DNA from: JBKQVT01 sp052139835
GTDB lineage: Bacteria > Planctomycetota > Planctomycetia > Pirellulales > Thermoguttaceae
Reading direction: 5' to 3'
Assembly (NCBI GenBank): GCA_052139835.1
Contig: JBKQVT010000089.1
Span: forward strand, 1 to 64,000
DNA: 64,000 bases
Shown piece after piece: positions 8,501 through 16,942 of this stretch (position 1 is the first letter of the stretch; each line of letters starts with the position of its first letter). A model generated the notes under the pieces. That model did no database searches and was not told the DNA's origin. It saw nothing but the letters and a program-made list of their open reading frames with translations. The position numbers and the translations under genes are program-made.

Positions 8501-11034
8501 GCCCAGGTGGCGGCCTCGACCTCGATCTGCACGGTAGTGCCCGGCGCGACTTGCCACTCCGAGGGGTTTGCGCGGACCTCGAAGGCGTCGGCCCGGCACG
8601 TCACGTAGTCGCATTTTGTGTAGGACTGTCCCGAGACGTCGGTCGCCGTCGCGCGGAGGACGAAGGTCTCATTCCGGCTGAGCGAGGGCGCGGAGAGCGA
8701 GAAGCGGAAGACGCCGTCGGGGCCAGCGGCGCCGGCCGCAGTGGGCGCGTCGGGGCTGGCCGTCTCCAGAACGACCTCCACGTCGGCGTTGGCCACCGGC
8801 TTCCCGGTGAAGTAATCCACCGTGACGCGCCCTTCGATCCGCTCACCGCCGGTGTAGACCTGGCGGGCCATCGAGAGGCCGACCTGGTAGGTCGAGATGC
8901 GGAACTCCTCGACGACCAGAGGCACGTCCGGCTCGGCGCGGACGCCGTCGACGTGGAACCAGCACGAGCCCATCCGTGCGCCCGGCGGAATGCGGAACCG
9001 CCCGTGCAGCGTCCCCGCCGGCGACAATTCGCAGGGTCCTTCCCAGAGCTTTCCCTCCGCATTGTCGACGCGAACGAGGAGCCGCCGGCGGGTAGCCGCC
9101 GTGTGGTCGGCCAGCCGCCGGCCGTCGAAGCGACGCACCAGGCCGGCAAAGTCCACCACGTCGCCGGGCCGATGGATGGGCCGGTCGAGCCAGACGATCG
9201 CCCGCGTCCGCTCGGATGCGGCGGCCGGCTCCTGGTAATCGAGGCTCACATGGGGTCCTGGGCCGACATCCCGCCCCGCGGCCGTGCGCTCGACGTCCAA
9301 CTGGTAGCGATACGCGCGCTGGCCGAGGTCCACGGCCACGGTCGCGGCGCCGTCCGCCGCGGTGCGGAGCGGGCGAACCTGCTGGAAATCGGGATTGCGG
9401 CGGCGGGCCTCGATGCCCTGGACGTAGGACTCGGCCGCCCGCCGCACCGCCGAGAGCGAGGGGTTGCAAAGTTCCTCTTCACCGCATTTCGCCTCCCCGG
9501 CGGGATCGGCATCGGGGTGGGAGGAATCTTTGGCCGGCGACGGCTGGTCGGCCGCCTCGGGGCCGCTGTCGTAGTGTACCGCGGCCTTTTCGCCGCGGAA
9601 GCCGCGGAGGAACTCCTCCTTGACGGCGGGCTTGCAGCGCTGGCAAAGCCGGTTTTCGTCGGGCTTGCCGCTGATGTGCAGACGCAACGGCAGATCGGCC
9701 ACGGGCCGGCCGTCGCGGCGGTCCACCGCCACGATCACGGCCCGATCCCGCCCGGCGCGCAGGTAGACGGCCAGGTGATTCACGCAAAACTTGCAGGCCG
9801 CCAGCATGGGTGCGTAGCGGGCCTCGGCGGTCAGCAGGTAGTAGCCCTCGCCGAGGTTGTCCAGCGGCACGGGCCAGTCCTCGGGGTCGCTGTTGTTGCA
9901 CTCCAACGGCTGAAACGTCTGCGACCAGGTCCGCTGGGGCTTCAACCGCGTCAGCCCGGCGGCGCCGAGTTCCTGCCAGGCCGCCAAGGTCGCGAGGCGA
10001 TAGAGCCGGAAGCGGATGGGACCGTTGAAATCGGCGTGCAGGGTCAAGGCCGTGTGATTGGCGTCGACGGCGTCCTGCCGGGTCTGATAGAGCACGAGTT
10101 CGGGTCCGCCGGTGGCCAGGTAGAGACGCTTCAGGTCGTGCAGTTTCAGCAGCTCCCACGCCCGCGCCGAGGAAGGCATCTCCAGCGACGGTTCCAGCAG
10201 CCCCTCGTTCAGCCCCAAACGCAGCAACGACTCGTCCACGTCGCCTGGCGAAGGCAAGTCGACGGTTTCGATAGAGCAAGGCTCGCTGTCCGCCGAACGC
10301 AACTCCGCGGGCAGGCGGCAGAAGGTGGTCCGTCGCACGGTCTCGATCCATGATTTCACGGCCGGGTCTTGGCTGCGGCGGTCGAGGTAGCCGCGCAGGT
10401 CGAACTCCAGCGGCACCAGGGGAACGTGTGCCGCCAGCGCGGCGCGCTGGGCATCGTGGCGCACCAGCAGCGTCAGGGCCGCGCGCGAAATGTCGTCGGC
10501 CGAAAGCTTGGCGTGCCGATCTGCCAGCGCCGCCAGCAAGGTTACCGCCCGGTCGAAGCGGCATTCCGCCAACAACAGCCGCGCCAAGCGGAACTCGGCC
10601 GCGGGGCCGGCCGCCTTGGCTGCGGCGGCCGCAGCGTCGAGGTCCAGCTCGCCGAAGGCATAGCCCAGCAGCGTTCGCGCTGCCCGCTGCTCGGGATCGG
10701 CCTTGGGGAGCGGCTCGCTGTTGAGTTGTTGCCACATCTCCTCCAACCGCTCCTGCCGATCCCTGGCCCGTTCGATCATCGCGGCTGGGCCCTGCTTCGG
10801 GTCGCCGGCGCCTCGCCGCCCGAGGTCGAAGCGGGCCGGTTCGTAAGGCGGCCGGGCCGACACGACCTCGGCCAGCAACGTCGCCAGCGGCGCGGAGGTC
10901 TTTTTCGCCTTGGGCTCTCCGGCCATGACCGGCCGATACGCCACGCAGAGGGCGATCGCCAGCAGGGCCATCCAACCGCCCGTCCGCGATCGCCGCAACC
11001 AACGCGCATACTGTCCCCACTTTGCGACCTTCAT
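5545..11034 (-). CDS. Alpha-2-macroglobulin family protein with intact thioester
   Basis: An 1829-residue secreted protease-trap protein. A signal peptide at residues about 1-40 ends near VMAGEP. MG1/MG2-type beta domains follow, then a bait-like region, the A2M domain around SARLGCYGGYACGCSLGYG and beyond, and the thioester domain. The thioester motif GCVEQ spans residues 1370-1374 (Cys1371, Gln1374), within YPYGCVEQTMSRF, and is followed by the typical FQHADGGWGWWKDD helix region. Bacterial members bind and trap foreign proteases after bait cleavage. An unusual Cys-pair segment (LCQRCKP ... CGEEELC) lies in the first third. The usual partner gene for penicillin-binding protein 1C is not beside it. 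Confidence 0.93.
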   Translation of the reverse strand: MKVAKWGQYARWLRRSRTGGWMALLAIALCVAYRPVMAGEPKAKKTSAPLATLLAEVVSARPPYEPARFDLGRRGAGDPKQGPAAMIERARDRQERLEEMWQQLNSEPLPKADPEQRAARTLLGYAFGELDLDAAAAAAKAAGPAAEFRLARLLLAECRFDRAVTLLAALADRHAKLSADDISRAALTLLVRHDAQRAALAAHVPLVPLEFDLRGYLDRRSQDPAVKSWIETVRRTTFCRLPAELRSADSEPCSIETVDLPSPGDVDESLLRLGLNEGLLEPSLEMPSSARAWELLKLHDLKRLYLATGGPELVLYQTRQDAVDANHTALTLHADFNGPIRFRLYRLATLAAWQELGAAGLTRLKPQRTWSQTFQPLECNNSDPEDWPVPLDNLGEGYYLLTAEARYAPMLAACKFCVNHLAVYLRAGRDRAVIVAVDRRDGRPVADLPLRLHISGKPDENRLCQRCKPAVKEEFLRGFRGEKAAVHYDSGPEAADQPSPAKDSSHPDADPAGEAKCGEEELCNPSLSAVRRAAESYVQGIEARRRNPDFQQVRPLRTAADGAATVAVDLGQRAYRYQLDVERTAAGRDVGPGPHVSLDYQEPAAASERTRAIVWLDRPIHRPGDVVDFAGLVRRFDGRRLADHTAATRRRLLVRVDNAEGKLWEGPCELSPAGTLHGRFRIPPGARMGSCWFHVDGVRAEPDVPLVVEEFRISTYQVGLSMARQVYTGGERIEGRVTVDYFTGKPVANADVEVVLETASPDAPTAAGAAGPDGVFRFSLSAPSLSRNETFVLRATATDVSGQSYTKCDYVTCRADAFEVRANPSEWQVAPGTTVQIEVEAATWAGQPLAGATVVAGGVRQTATTDRQGKARLPWTVGADSKRAEVTVIAGGKAVQRSFEVTLREQSPSGHTAADDSRPPDRAKFELTSWQAPPRTDAGQPVDCTLTLKGPPDRRAMVAIFAESDRLLSSRVLCLPPGTHRLAIPTEREWAPSVTLVAVLLGGWHAQVETASCYLHPTEKFLTLEVQTDKAKYRPGERCTAIVTATDYRGRIVPGADISLGVVDEAIYQVRADPLPDLFRTLYEYRVADCCVGEFEEQGPPAEPLQFLLGPRYAWGYYWPTLLDWGSGRRSARLGCYGGYACGCSLGYGHRRPPVRRRFESTAHWVADLVTDAEGKARTTFDFPDNVAAWRFTARGVTADTRVGDLRVTRCTLLPLAVDLALPRGLRVGDQIDLPVVLHNNSDAARTVECTTRVGKAAERPWAKRLLPAHGDLRLTVPVTAGDREPLTVFASVRDSGGGDADAVRRTLVPLSRGRPVTRTWSGPLETAATIRVDMNARQGEKLQMVVCRQPGLAGVVAAALDELVQYPYGCVEQTMSRFMPAVVAGEAMKKAGLRSPAAQRLPEVVAQALSRLAEFQHADGGWGWWKDDESNDFMTAYVLEGLARCRRLDQPIDAKLLHKGSDYLLDRLKEQCLGGHRPESIGNVDLDVYAAHALALAYAQSPQEHKQGLDDLRAALLRRADEQSSPNLLDRILAAETWRLLGDRVAAAKDLQRFTVEAIPQRGNRGSIFAAAALLELGTALEPNRPHWPLLARQLAAARSGDDWGDTLTTSAAVRGLAAVLAAPPPAETPVTVSLDGRALGALAAASGNRIELRLSRVGTVELAAAKLPSEDFYQLRVEGLAAAPPAVPANAPVTLRTRLFQLQPLRREVAPDGAGRLPVACGVTHEVEIDAALRQPVSHARLTLPRPCGMELVHAPQRVDGVVAIEVRDDAVHFFIDHWDPGRHRIAFSVRAEVSGAVAAPPPELVPMYGDSLPTAVTGASAWDVRR

Positions 11035-11160
11035 GGGACGTCCTCCACGACTGCCGGATCAATGGCCCTGCATCCCTAGGTTCGCGGTGGGGGACCCGGT
11101 TTATTCCCCAGCCGGCCGTAGTCCGCTACCCGAGCCGGTAAACGAGGCGCGGCGGACGCG

Positions 11161-11334
11161 TCACCGCCTGTCGTCCGACGAGCGGGTCTCTTGCTGCTTC
11201 TTCAGGATGGTGATGAGAAAGAGGAGGCCGCGCGGACGCGGTGGAGAAGCGGGTTTCGTCGCGTCGTCGGGTCCGACGAGCGGAGGAGGGCCGGGCGGCG
11301 CTCCTTTCTGCGGCAGTTTTCCGGGTTCCATCAT
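11161..11334 (-). CDS. Small hypothetical protein (57 aa), Pro-rich with one hydrophobic segment
   Basis: The ATG at 11334 is preceded by GAGGT seven bases upstream. That site overlaps the stop of the preceding frame, which suggests translational coupling. The product starts MMEPGKLPQKGAPPGPPP, has a short hydrophobic run RGLLFLITIL near residues 34-43, and ends KKQQETRSSDDRR. No family recognised. A single-pass membrane micro-protein is possible. Confidence 0.45.
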   Translation of the reverse strand: MMEPGKLPQKGAPPGPPPLVGPDDATKPASPPRPRGLLFLITILKKQQETRSSDDRR

Positions 11335-11337
11335 GAC

Positions 11338-11470
11338 TTACCTCAGATCCAGCTTTTTGGCCAATTCAGGGGTGAGCGTCTGGACCTCCATGCCGAGTCT
11401 TTCGATGCGCGGGGTCTGCCCCTCGGTCTTCCCCGCCGCGGCACTCCGCGGCGGCTGCGTTCTGGGCCAT
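11338..11470 (-). pseudogene. Displaced C-terminal segment of the CBS-protein gene, PDZ-like tail
   Basis: In a frame different from the CBS ORF the sequence encodes TPRIERLGMEVQTLTPELAK followed by KLDLR and a TAA at 11338-11340. The L-G-[ML]-x-V-Q-x-L-T-P-E-L-A pattern resembles the start of a PDZ domain in HtrA/DegQ-type proteases, but here it stops at once. It most likely belongs to the upstream gene through a +1/-1 shift. Whether that shift is real or a sequencing error cannot be decided here. Confidence 0.5.
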
Positions 11471-11914
11471 CAACTCGACGATCAAGCGATCTCCCCAGTC
11501 GTTGGCCACGGCCCGCAGCAGCGCCGCTTTCGAGAGCACGCCGACCACCTTGCCCCCCTGCGCCACGGGAAAGTAGCACTGCCGGGCAAAGAGCGCCGGC
11601 GCCACTTCATCGGCGCGGGCACAAGCGGGCAGGAAGACGACGGGCACGCGATGGTCGGGAAGCGAAGGGGGAAAGGCCGCGGGCGAGGCCTGCTCCGCCG
11701 CGTCGCCCCGGCCGAAAAACACAAACCACCCGGCCAACAACACACTCCCCAGGGCCAGCGCCGCGAGTATAAAAAGGGCCGCACTGACCGCCGACGCGGA
11801 GGCGACGCCGGCCAGGAACAGGGTCACTGCGACCCAGGTGGGTACGATCAGGAAGGGCCAGCGACGGTAGACGTCGGAGCCGAACAGGCGGCGGATCCTC
11901 CGGGAGTCGTTCAT
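11366..11914 (-). CDS. Membrane protein with CBS domain, probably frameshifted at its end
   Basis: The ATG at 11914 gives MNDSRRIRRLFGSDVYRRWP, then two hydrophobic segments (about residues 20-42 and 44-64). A CBS-like half follows, ending CYFPVAQGGKVVGVLSKAAL and LRAVANDWGDRLIVELMAQN. After that the frame degenerates to AAAAECRGGEDRGADPAH. Another minus-strand frame of the same region holds a sensible continuation (see 11338-11470), so one indel in the GC-rich run near 11440-11460 probably breaks the gene. CBS domains normally bind adenine nucleotides; here only part of one can be seen. Confidence 0.55.
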   Translation of the reverse strand: MNDSRRIRRLFGSDVYRRWPFLIVPTWVAVTLFLAGVASASAVSAALFILAALALGSVLLAGWFVFFGRGDAAEQASPAAFPPSLPDHRVPVVFLPACARADEVAPALFARQCYFPVAQGGKVVGVLSKAALLRAVANDWGDRLIVELMAQNAAAAECRGGEDRGADPAHRKTRHGGPDAHP

Positions 11915-12035
11915 GGCAAGATGCTCTCGTGGGGAGACGCCCGGCGACGGCCGGGTGGCGTTGCCAATCCACCAATGCACAAGTCGTGCCAAACTACGCG
12001 CGACGGAGGGAAAGGGGTACAATACAGGTTGGCGG

Positions 12036-12080
12036 CGGGGCTGTCCCGATTTCGGTGTCAACCAAGGGGGACAGTCCCCT
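12036..12080. repeat. Dispersed repeat, copy 2 (inverted relative to copy 1)
   Basis: GGGCTGTCCCGATTTCGGTG then TCAACCAAGGGGGACAGTCC, matching the reverse complement of 1098-1143. It sits about 120 bp before the histidine kinase start, in a stretch with no gene. Confidence 0.7.
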
Positions 12081-12197
12081 GCCGGCGGCCGATTCGCCGG
12101 GCCGCGCTGCGCCGCCCAGCGCGCCCCAGGATGCCCCAGTCGGGAAAAATGCCCCACGAGCAAGGCTCGTCCCTATCCCGTCCTGTGAAAGGAAGAC

Positions 12198-13661
12198 ATG
12201 CGACTCGCGCTGAAGTTCGTTTTGGCTTTCACGCTCGGGAACATCCTGCTGGCGGCGCTCTACGGCTACTGGGCGGTCCGCCGCGAAGTCCGCCTCTTCC
12301 AGCACACGGCCAGCGTCGAGGCCGAATCGCTCGGCCGCGCCATGGAGGACATGGTGGCCGACGCCTGGCGCCGCAGCGGACAGCAAGGCGTGCTCCGCGT
12401 CGTCCGCAAGGTGAATCAGGGGCAAGAGCATGAACTCCACGTTCGCTGGGTGTGGTTTGACGCCCGGCCGGGCGATCCCTTCTTCCCCTCGGTCTCCCCC
12501 GAACGGCTGACGACCGTGACGATCCAGCAGCACCTGGCAGTCGAAGCCCTCGACCCGGACGGCGCGCCGCAGTTGGACATCTACTGGCCCGTGGCGCTCG
12601 GCGCCGAGCGCCGCGGCGGCCTGGAATTCGCCCACGCGATGACCGAGTTGCAGAACAATCAGCGGGAGATCGTCCAACGGTCGGCGCTTCTGATCGGCGG
12701 CATGGCGCTGCTGAGCGGGCTGCTGGCCGCCGCGTTGGGCGTCCGCCTGGTGGGACAACCGCTGCGGGCGTTGATGGAGAAGACCCGCCTCATTTCCGCG
12801 GGAAACCTGCAAGGGCCGATCCACCTCGGCACGCACGACGAGTTGGCGGAACTCGGCGAAAGCCTGAACCTGATGTGCCAACAACTGGCGCAGTCGCAAG
12901 GGAAGATTCGCGAGGAGACCGCCACCCGCATCGCCGCCATGGAACAACTCCGCCATGCCGACCGCCTGAAGACGGTCGGTCGCATGGCCTCGGGGATTGC
13001 CCACGAGTTGGGCACCCCGCTGAGCGTGGTGGCCGGCCGCGCCGGGTTGATCGGCTCGGGGAAGCTGAGCGCGGATGAGGTTGCCCAAAGCGCCGCCGCC
13101 ATCAAGGCCGAGGCCGACAAGATGACGAAGATTATCCGGCAACTGCTCGATTTCGCTCGGGCCAACACGCCCCATAAAGCGGCGGTCGATCTGCGGCAGG
13201 TGGCCGGGCAGACGGTCGACTTGTTGCGCCCCTTGGCCGCGAAGCGGAATGTCGCGTTGCGACTGGCCGCCGGCGATCCGGCCGTCGCCGAGATCGACGC
13301 GGGACAGATTCAGCAAGTGCTGACCAACTTGATCGTCAACGCGATCGAAGCGATGCCCGGCGGGGGCAAGGCGGACCTCACCATCCGCAGCCAGGCCGCT
13401 TGCCCGCCCGAAGGCGGTGCCCGGCCGTCGCACTACTGCGCCATCGAGGTCCGCGACGAAGGCGTGGGGATCGCCGAGGAGCACCTCTGGCGCCTCTTCG
13501 AGCCCTTTTTCACCACCAAGGAGGTCGGCGAGGGGACCGGCCTGGGGCTGTCGATCGCCTACGGGATCGTTCAGGAGCACGGCGGCTGGATCGACGTCAG
13601 CAGCCGGCCGGGTGCGGGGAGCTCGTTTGTCGTCTTCTTGCCCGCGGGAGCCAAGCCGTGA
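12198..13661 (+). CDS. Membrane sensor histidine kinase (HAMP, HisKA, HATPase)
   Basis: A 487-residue kinase. An N-terminal membrane segment (residues about 5-24) and a sensor region of about 130 residues are followed by a second membrane segment near 160-182 and a HAMP-like linker. The H box GIAHELGTPLSVV carries phospho-acceptor His269. The N box is NLIVNAIEAMPGG, and the G boxes are DEGVGI, FEPFFTTK and GTGLGLSIAYG. AAGGA precedes the ATG. The stop overlaps the GTG of the regulator gene, so the two form a two-component pair. The signal is unknown. Confidence 0.93.
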   Translation: MRLALKFVLAFTLGNILLAALYGYWAVRREVRLFQHTASVEAESLGRAMEDMVADAWRRSGQQGVLRVVRKVNQGQEHELHVRWVWFDARPGDPFFPSVSPERLTTVTIQQHLAVEALDPDGAPQLDIYWPVALGAERRGGLEFAHAMTELQNNQREIVQRSALLIGGMALLSGLLAAALGVRLVGQPLRALMEKTRLISAGNLQGPIHLGTHDELAELGESLNLMCQQLAQSQGKIREETATRIAAMEQLRHADRLKTVGRMASGIAHELGTPLSVVAGRAGLIGSGKLSADEVAQSAAAIKAEADKMTKIIRQLLDFARANTPHKAAVDLRQVAGQTVDLLRPLAAKRNVALRLAAGDPAVAEIDAGQIQQVLTNLIVNAIEAMPGGGKADLTIRSQAACPPEGGARPSHYCAIEVRDEGVGIAEEHLWRLFEPFFTTKEVGEGTGLGLSIAYGIVQEHGGWIDVSSRPGAGSSFVVFLPAGAKP

Positions 13662-15031
13662 AACCGAGAATCCTCATTGTCGACGACGAGCGGAGCATGT
13701 GCGATCTGCTGGAGACGGACCTCCGGTTGCGCGACTATGCGCCTTGCTGCTTCACCTCAGCCGAGGAGGCGCTGGAGGAATTCTGCCGCGAGGACTTCGC
13801 GGTCGTTTTGACCGATTTGATGATGCCCGGCATGGACGGCATCGAGTTCTGCCGCCGGCTGGCCGCCAATCGGCCGGACGTTCCGGTGATCGTGATGACG
13901 GCGTTCGGCAGCTTGGAGACGGCCATCGCGGCGATTCGCGCGGGGGCCTACGATTTCGTGACCAAGCCGATCGAGTTGGAGTTGCTGGCGGTGATCCTGC
14001 GGCGGGCGATCGAGCGGCGGCAGCTTCAGGAGCAGATTCGCTCGCTGCGCGCGGCGGTCGAGCGTACGGCCCGCTTCGAGGAACTGCTTGGCGAAAGCCC
14101 CGTCATGCAGAAGCTCTTCGACCAGTTGGCGCAGATCGCCGACTCCGACGCTTCCGTGCTGATCGCCGGGGAGAGCGGGACGGGAAAGGAACTGGTGGCC
14201 CGCGCCCTGCACCAGCGAAGCCGGCGCCGCGAGCGGCCGTTTGTGGCCGTCAATTGCGCCGCCCTGCCGGAAACACTGCTGGAAAGCGAGCTCTTCGGGC
14301 ACGTCAAGGGCGCCTTCACCGACGCGCGGAGCGACCGCAAAGGGCTGTTCCTGCAGGCGGAGGGCGGCACGCTGCTGCTGGACGAAATCGGCGAAATGCC
14401 GCTGGCCATGCAGCCGAAGCTGTTGCGGGCTTTAGAGGAGAACAAGCTCCGGCCGGTGGGCGGCGAGCGCGAAGTGGCCTTCGACGCCAGAATCCTCGCC
14501 ACCACCAACCGCGACCTGGAGACCGCCGTGGAGGAGCGGCGCTTTCGCGAGGACCTCTTCTTCCGCATCAACGTCATCCAGGTCGAGTTGCCGCCGCTGC
14601 GCGCCCGCGGCGCCGATGCCCTCCTGTTGGCCCAGCACTTCCTTGCCCTGTACGCCGCGCGGGCCGGGAAACAAGTGCGGGGCATGGCCCAGCCGGTGGC
14701 CGAAAAACTCCTGGCCTACTGCTGGCCCGGCAACGTCCGCGAGCTGCGCAACGTGATCGAGCGGGCCGTGGCGCTGGCGCGCTTCGACCAGATCACCCTG
14801 GCGGACCTGCCGGAGAAACTCCGCGATTATCGCGCTCCGCAAGTGATCCTCGGCAGCGCCGATCCGGGGGAGCTGGCGCCCTTGGAGGAGGTGGATCGCC
14901 GCTACATCCTGCACGTCCTGGAAAGCGTCGGGGAGAATCGCACCTTGGCCGCCCGCACCCTGGGGCTCGACCGGAAGACGCTCTATCGAAAACTGCGGCA
15001 GTATGGCGCGTTGGGCGCCGAGGGGGAGTAA
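13658..15031 (+). CDS. NtrC-family sigma-54-dependent response regulator
   Basis: A GTG start overlaps the kinase stop by four bases (GTGA). The product is 457 residues. The receiver domain begins KPRILIVDDE, with phospho-acceptor Asp53 in VVLTDLMMPG. The AAA+ domain has Walker A GESGTGKE at about 171-178, Walker B LLLDEIGEMP, and the sigma-54 contact loop as GAFTDA (218-223) in place of GAFTGA. A Fis-type helix-turn-helix closes the protein (AARTLGLDRKTLYRKLRQYG). It should activate sigma-54 promoters when phosphorylated by the neighbouring kinase. Targets are not evident in the window. Confidence 0.93.
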   Translation: MKPRILIVDDERSMCDLLETDLRLRDYAPCCFTSAEEALEEFCREDFAVVLTDLMMPGMDGIEFCRRLAANRPDVPVIVMTAFGSLETAIAAIRAGAYDFVTKPIELELLAVILRRAIERRQLQEQIRSLRAAVERTARFEELLGESPVMQKLFDQLAQIADSDASVLIAGESGTGKELVARALHQRSRRRERPFVAVNCAALPETLLESELFGHVKGAFTDARSDRKGLFLQAEGGTLLLDEIGEMPLAMQPKLLRALEENKLRPVGGEREVAFDARILATTNRDLETAVEERRFREDLFFRINVIQVELPPLRARGADALLLAQHFLALYAARAGKQVRGMAQPVAEKLLAYCWPGNVRELRNVIERAVALARFDQITLADLPEKLRDYRAPQVILGSADPGELAPLEEVDRRYILHVLESVGENRTLAARTLGLDRKTLYRKLRQYGALGAEGE

Positions 15032-15040
15032 GCAGCAAAG

Positions 15041-15337
15041 TTACCCTTCGACCGCGAACAGCGCCGTCTCCCGCGTGTCGATCCACAGCCGCACCCAACC
15101 GTGGCCGTTGTGGTGATAGACGATCGCGTAGGGCAGCATCACCCTGGCGACCTTCACCTCGACGTAGAGCATCCCCCAGTGGACATGGACCACGGATTGC
15201 GACAGCGGGGCATAGTGGGCGGGCGTCAGGATTCGGCGCCCCGTGCGGAGACTTCGCATCCACATCCGCACCGGCGCGCCGACCTTCATCAGCGCCGTCA
15301 TGCCCACGACAAGCTGTTTGAGCGCGACCTCCTTCAT
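15041..15337 (-). CDS. Hypothetical protein (98 aa)
   Basis: Not recognised. The ATG at 15337 follows AAGGGGGT, a strong ribosome-binding site that decides the start. The product begins MKEVALKQLVVGMTALMKVG and has a His/Trp/Tyr-rich middle (VVHVHWGMLYVEV, YHHNGHGWVRLW). It looks like a soluble mixed alpha/beta protein. It is convergent with the regulator gene and ends 10 bp from it. Confidence 0.6.
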   Translation of the reverse strand: MKEVALKQLVVGMTALMKVGAPVRMWMRSLRTGRRILTPAHYAPLSQSVVHVHWGMLYVEVKVARVMLPYAIVYHHNGHGWVRLWIDTRETALFAVEG

Positions 15338-15966
15338 CGTACACCCCCTTGCGTCTACGTTTCCAACTGTCCCGTCCCTGAAACGCTTGCCTGCGACAGC
15401 ATAAATGCATTCGGCGTGCCAAACGACGGGGCTTTGAAAAACGGCTGCCGCAGACCGACCAAATGGGGCGGGAGGCAACCCAGCGCGCTGGCCGCCGTTG
15501 CCCGCCATGATCCCGTGGCGCCCCAAATCGCTGCGCCGGGGCAATATGCCGCGCGGCGGCGAGGCTGAAGAAGTTGCCACGGGGAGGAAGAATGACGTAG
15601 GTGCCGGCAGAAGACGGGGGCAGTGCACTTCGCGACTGTCCCCTTACCTGAAGTGTCCATCGTGAAGCGTTCGGCGTGCAACTGGTTTCGCCCTGCTCCG
15701 ATGGGTGTGAATCGCACCAGCGGCGCCATCCACAATATTACCTAACTACTTGATATTACATGCGTTGCGAAATCTGCATTCAGGCCCTTGGAGACGCGCG
15801 CAAGGCGCTTGGTGAACGTCTTCGGGTGGGGTACTACCGCGAAGGTGGCTGTGTGATAAAATGCCTCATTCTCGTAGCTCGACGACGCCTGGGAATGCAC
15901 GGAGCGAACAGCGAGATGCCTATCACGACCAGAATCCACTTATCGCGATCCGACAAAGGAGAGACC
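15338..15966. other. Intergenic region without a supported gene
   Basis: About 630 bp. Several short frames are open on both strands, but none has a product I recognise or a convincing start. The last part leads to the secreted protein at 15967, whose ribosome-binding site is AAAGGAGA. A fragment around 15620-15660 repeats the 'ctgtcccc' word seen in the dispersed repeat, but not the whole element. Confidence 0.5.
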
Positions 15967-16899
15967 ATGTCACGCATCACTATCCCGGTCCTGGCGGCCT
16001 TGATTGCTGTTTCAGGGGCAAGTCTCGCGCGCGGCCAGGAAACCGCGACGGCGGCCTCGGCCAGCGCGGCCGGCGCCGAAGAGCAGGCAGTTCGCCAAGT
16101 TACGCAGAATTTCGTCAAGGCGCTGAACGCCGCTGATGCGGAGAAGGCCGCCGCGCTGTTCTTCAGCGGGGCGGAACTGATCGACGACGCCGGCAACGTT
16201 CACAAGGGCGCCGCCGCCATCAAGGACGTCCTGGGACGCTTCTTCGCGAAGTTTCCCGGGGCAACGTCCACCATGAGCACCGACTCGGTGTGGATGGTCA
16301 GTCCGGGGCTGGCCATCGACGAGGGCCGGCGGGTGGTGTCTACCAAAGACGACCGCTCGTCCGCCGCCACGCGCTATACGCTGGTGATGATCAAACAGCA
16401 GGGCCAGTGGAAGATCGCCTCCGCTCGCGAGGTGGAAGACGACGAGTCGCTCTCGCCGCACGAGCGTCTCAAGCCGCTGGCATGGCTCGTGGGCGATTGG
16501 GTCGACGAGGGTTCGGATGCCGTGATCCAGATGTCGTGCCGGTGGTCGGAGGACAAGAATTACCTCCTCGTCGATTTCGATGCCAAGGTCCACGGCAAGC
16601 CCGAATTGAAGAGCAGCCAACGGATCGGCTGGGATCCGCTCACCCAGAAAATCAAGTCATGGGTGTTCGACTCCGACGGCGGCAACGGCGAGGGGATCTG
16701 GTCCCAGGTCGAGAATCGCTGGGTGATCAAGTCGACCGCAGTGCTGCCCGACGGGCAGACGGGCTCGGCGACCATCGTGCTGGAGCCGCGGGACAAGGAC
16801 TCGTATCTGATGAAGGGCTTCGACCGCATTCGCGGCAAGACGGCGGAGCCGGATTTCGAGGTGAAAATTGTCCGCAGGCCGCCGGCCCCGGCGAAGTGA
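15967..16899 (+). CDS. Secreted SnoaL/DUF4440-like protein with C-terminal lipocalin-like half
   Basis: A 310-residue exported protein. The signal peptide runs from MSRITIPVLAALIAVSGASL to about ARGQ. Residues 45-160 match the SnoaL-like/SgcJ type of fold: F-V-x-A-L-N-A-A-D-A-E-K-A-A-x-L-F at the start, an Asp/Glu-lined pocket, and RYTLVMIKQQGQWKIAS at the end. The second half (residues about 170-305, PLAWLVGDWVDEG and WSQVENRWVIKS) resembles domains that measure how much of a signal remains in secreted planctomycete proteins. The ligand or substrate is unknown. AAAGGAGA precedes the ATG. The next gene follows after 43 bp on the same strand. Confidence 0.7.
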   Translation: MSRITIPVLAALIAVSGASLARGQETATAASASAAGAEEQAVRQVTQNFVKALNAADAEKAAALFFSGAELIDDAGNVHKGAAAIKDVLGRFFAKFPGATSTMSTDSVWMVSPGLAIDEGRRVVSTKDDRSSAATRYTLVMIKQQGQWKIASAREVEDDESLSPHERLKPLAWLVGDWVDEGSDAVIQMSCRWSEDKNYLLVDFDAKVHGKPELKSSQRIGWDPLTQKIKSWVFDSDGGNGEGIWSQVENRWVIKSTAVLPDGQTGSATIVLEPRDKDSYLMKGFDRIRGKTAEPDFEVKIVRRPPAPAK

Positions 16900-16942
16900 T
16901 GCGGGCCAAGCCCCCGCAATCCGCAGCCCGAAGGAGAACAGC

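Noticed and set aside
6250..10353. A 1367-codon open frame on the plus strand
   Set aside because: It is antisense to the alpha-2-macroglobulin gene and gives Arg/Gly/His-rich sequence without any family motif; long shadow frames are expected at this GC.
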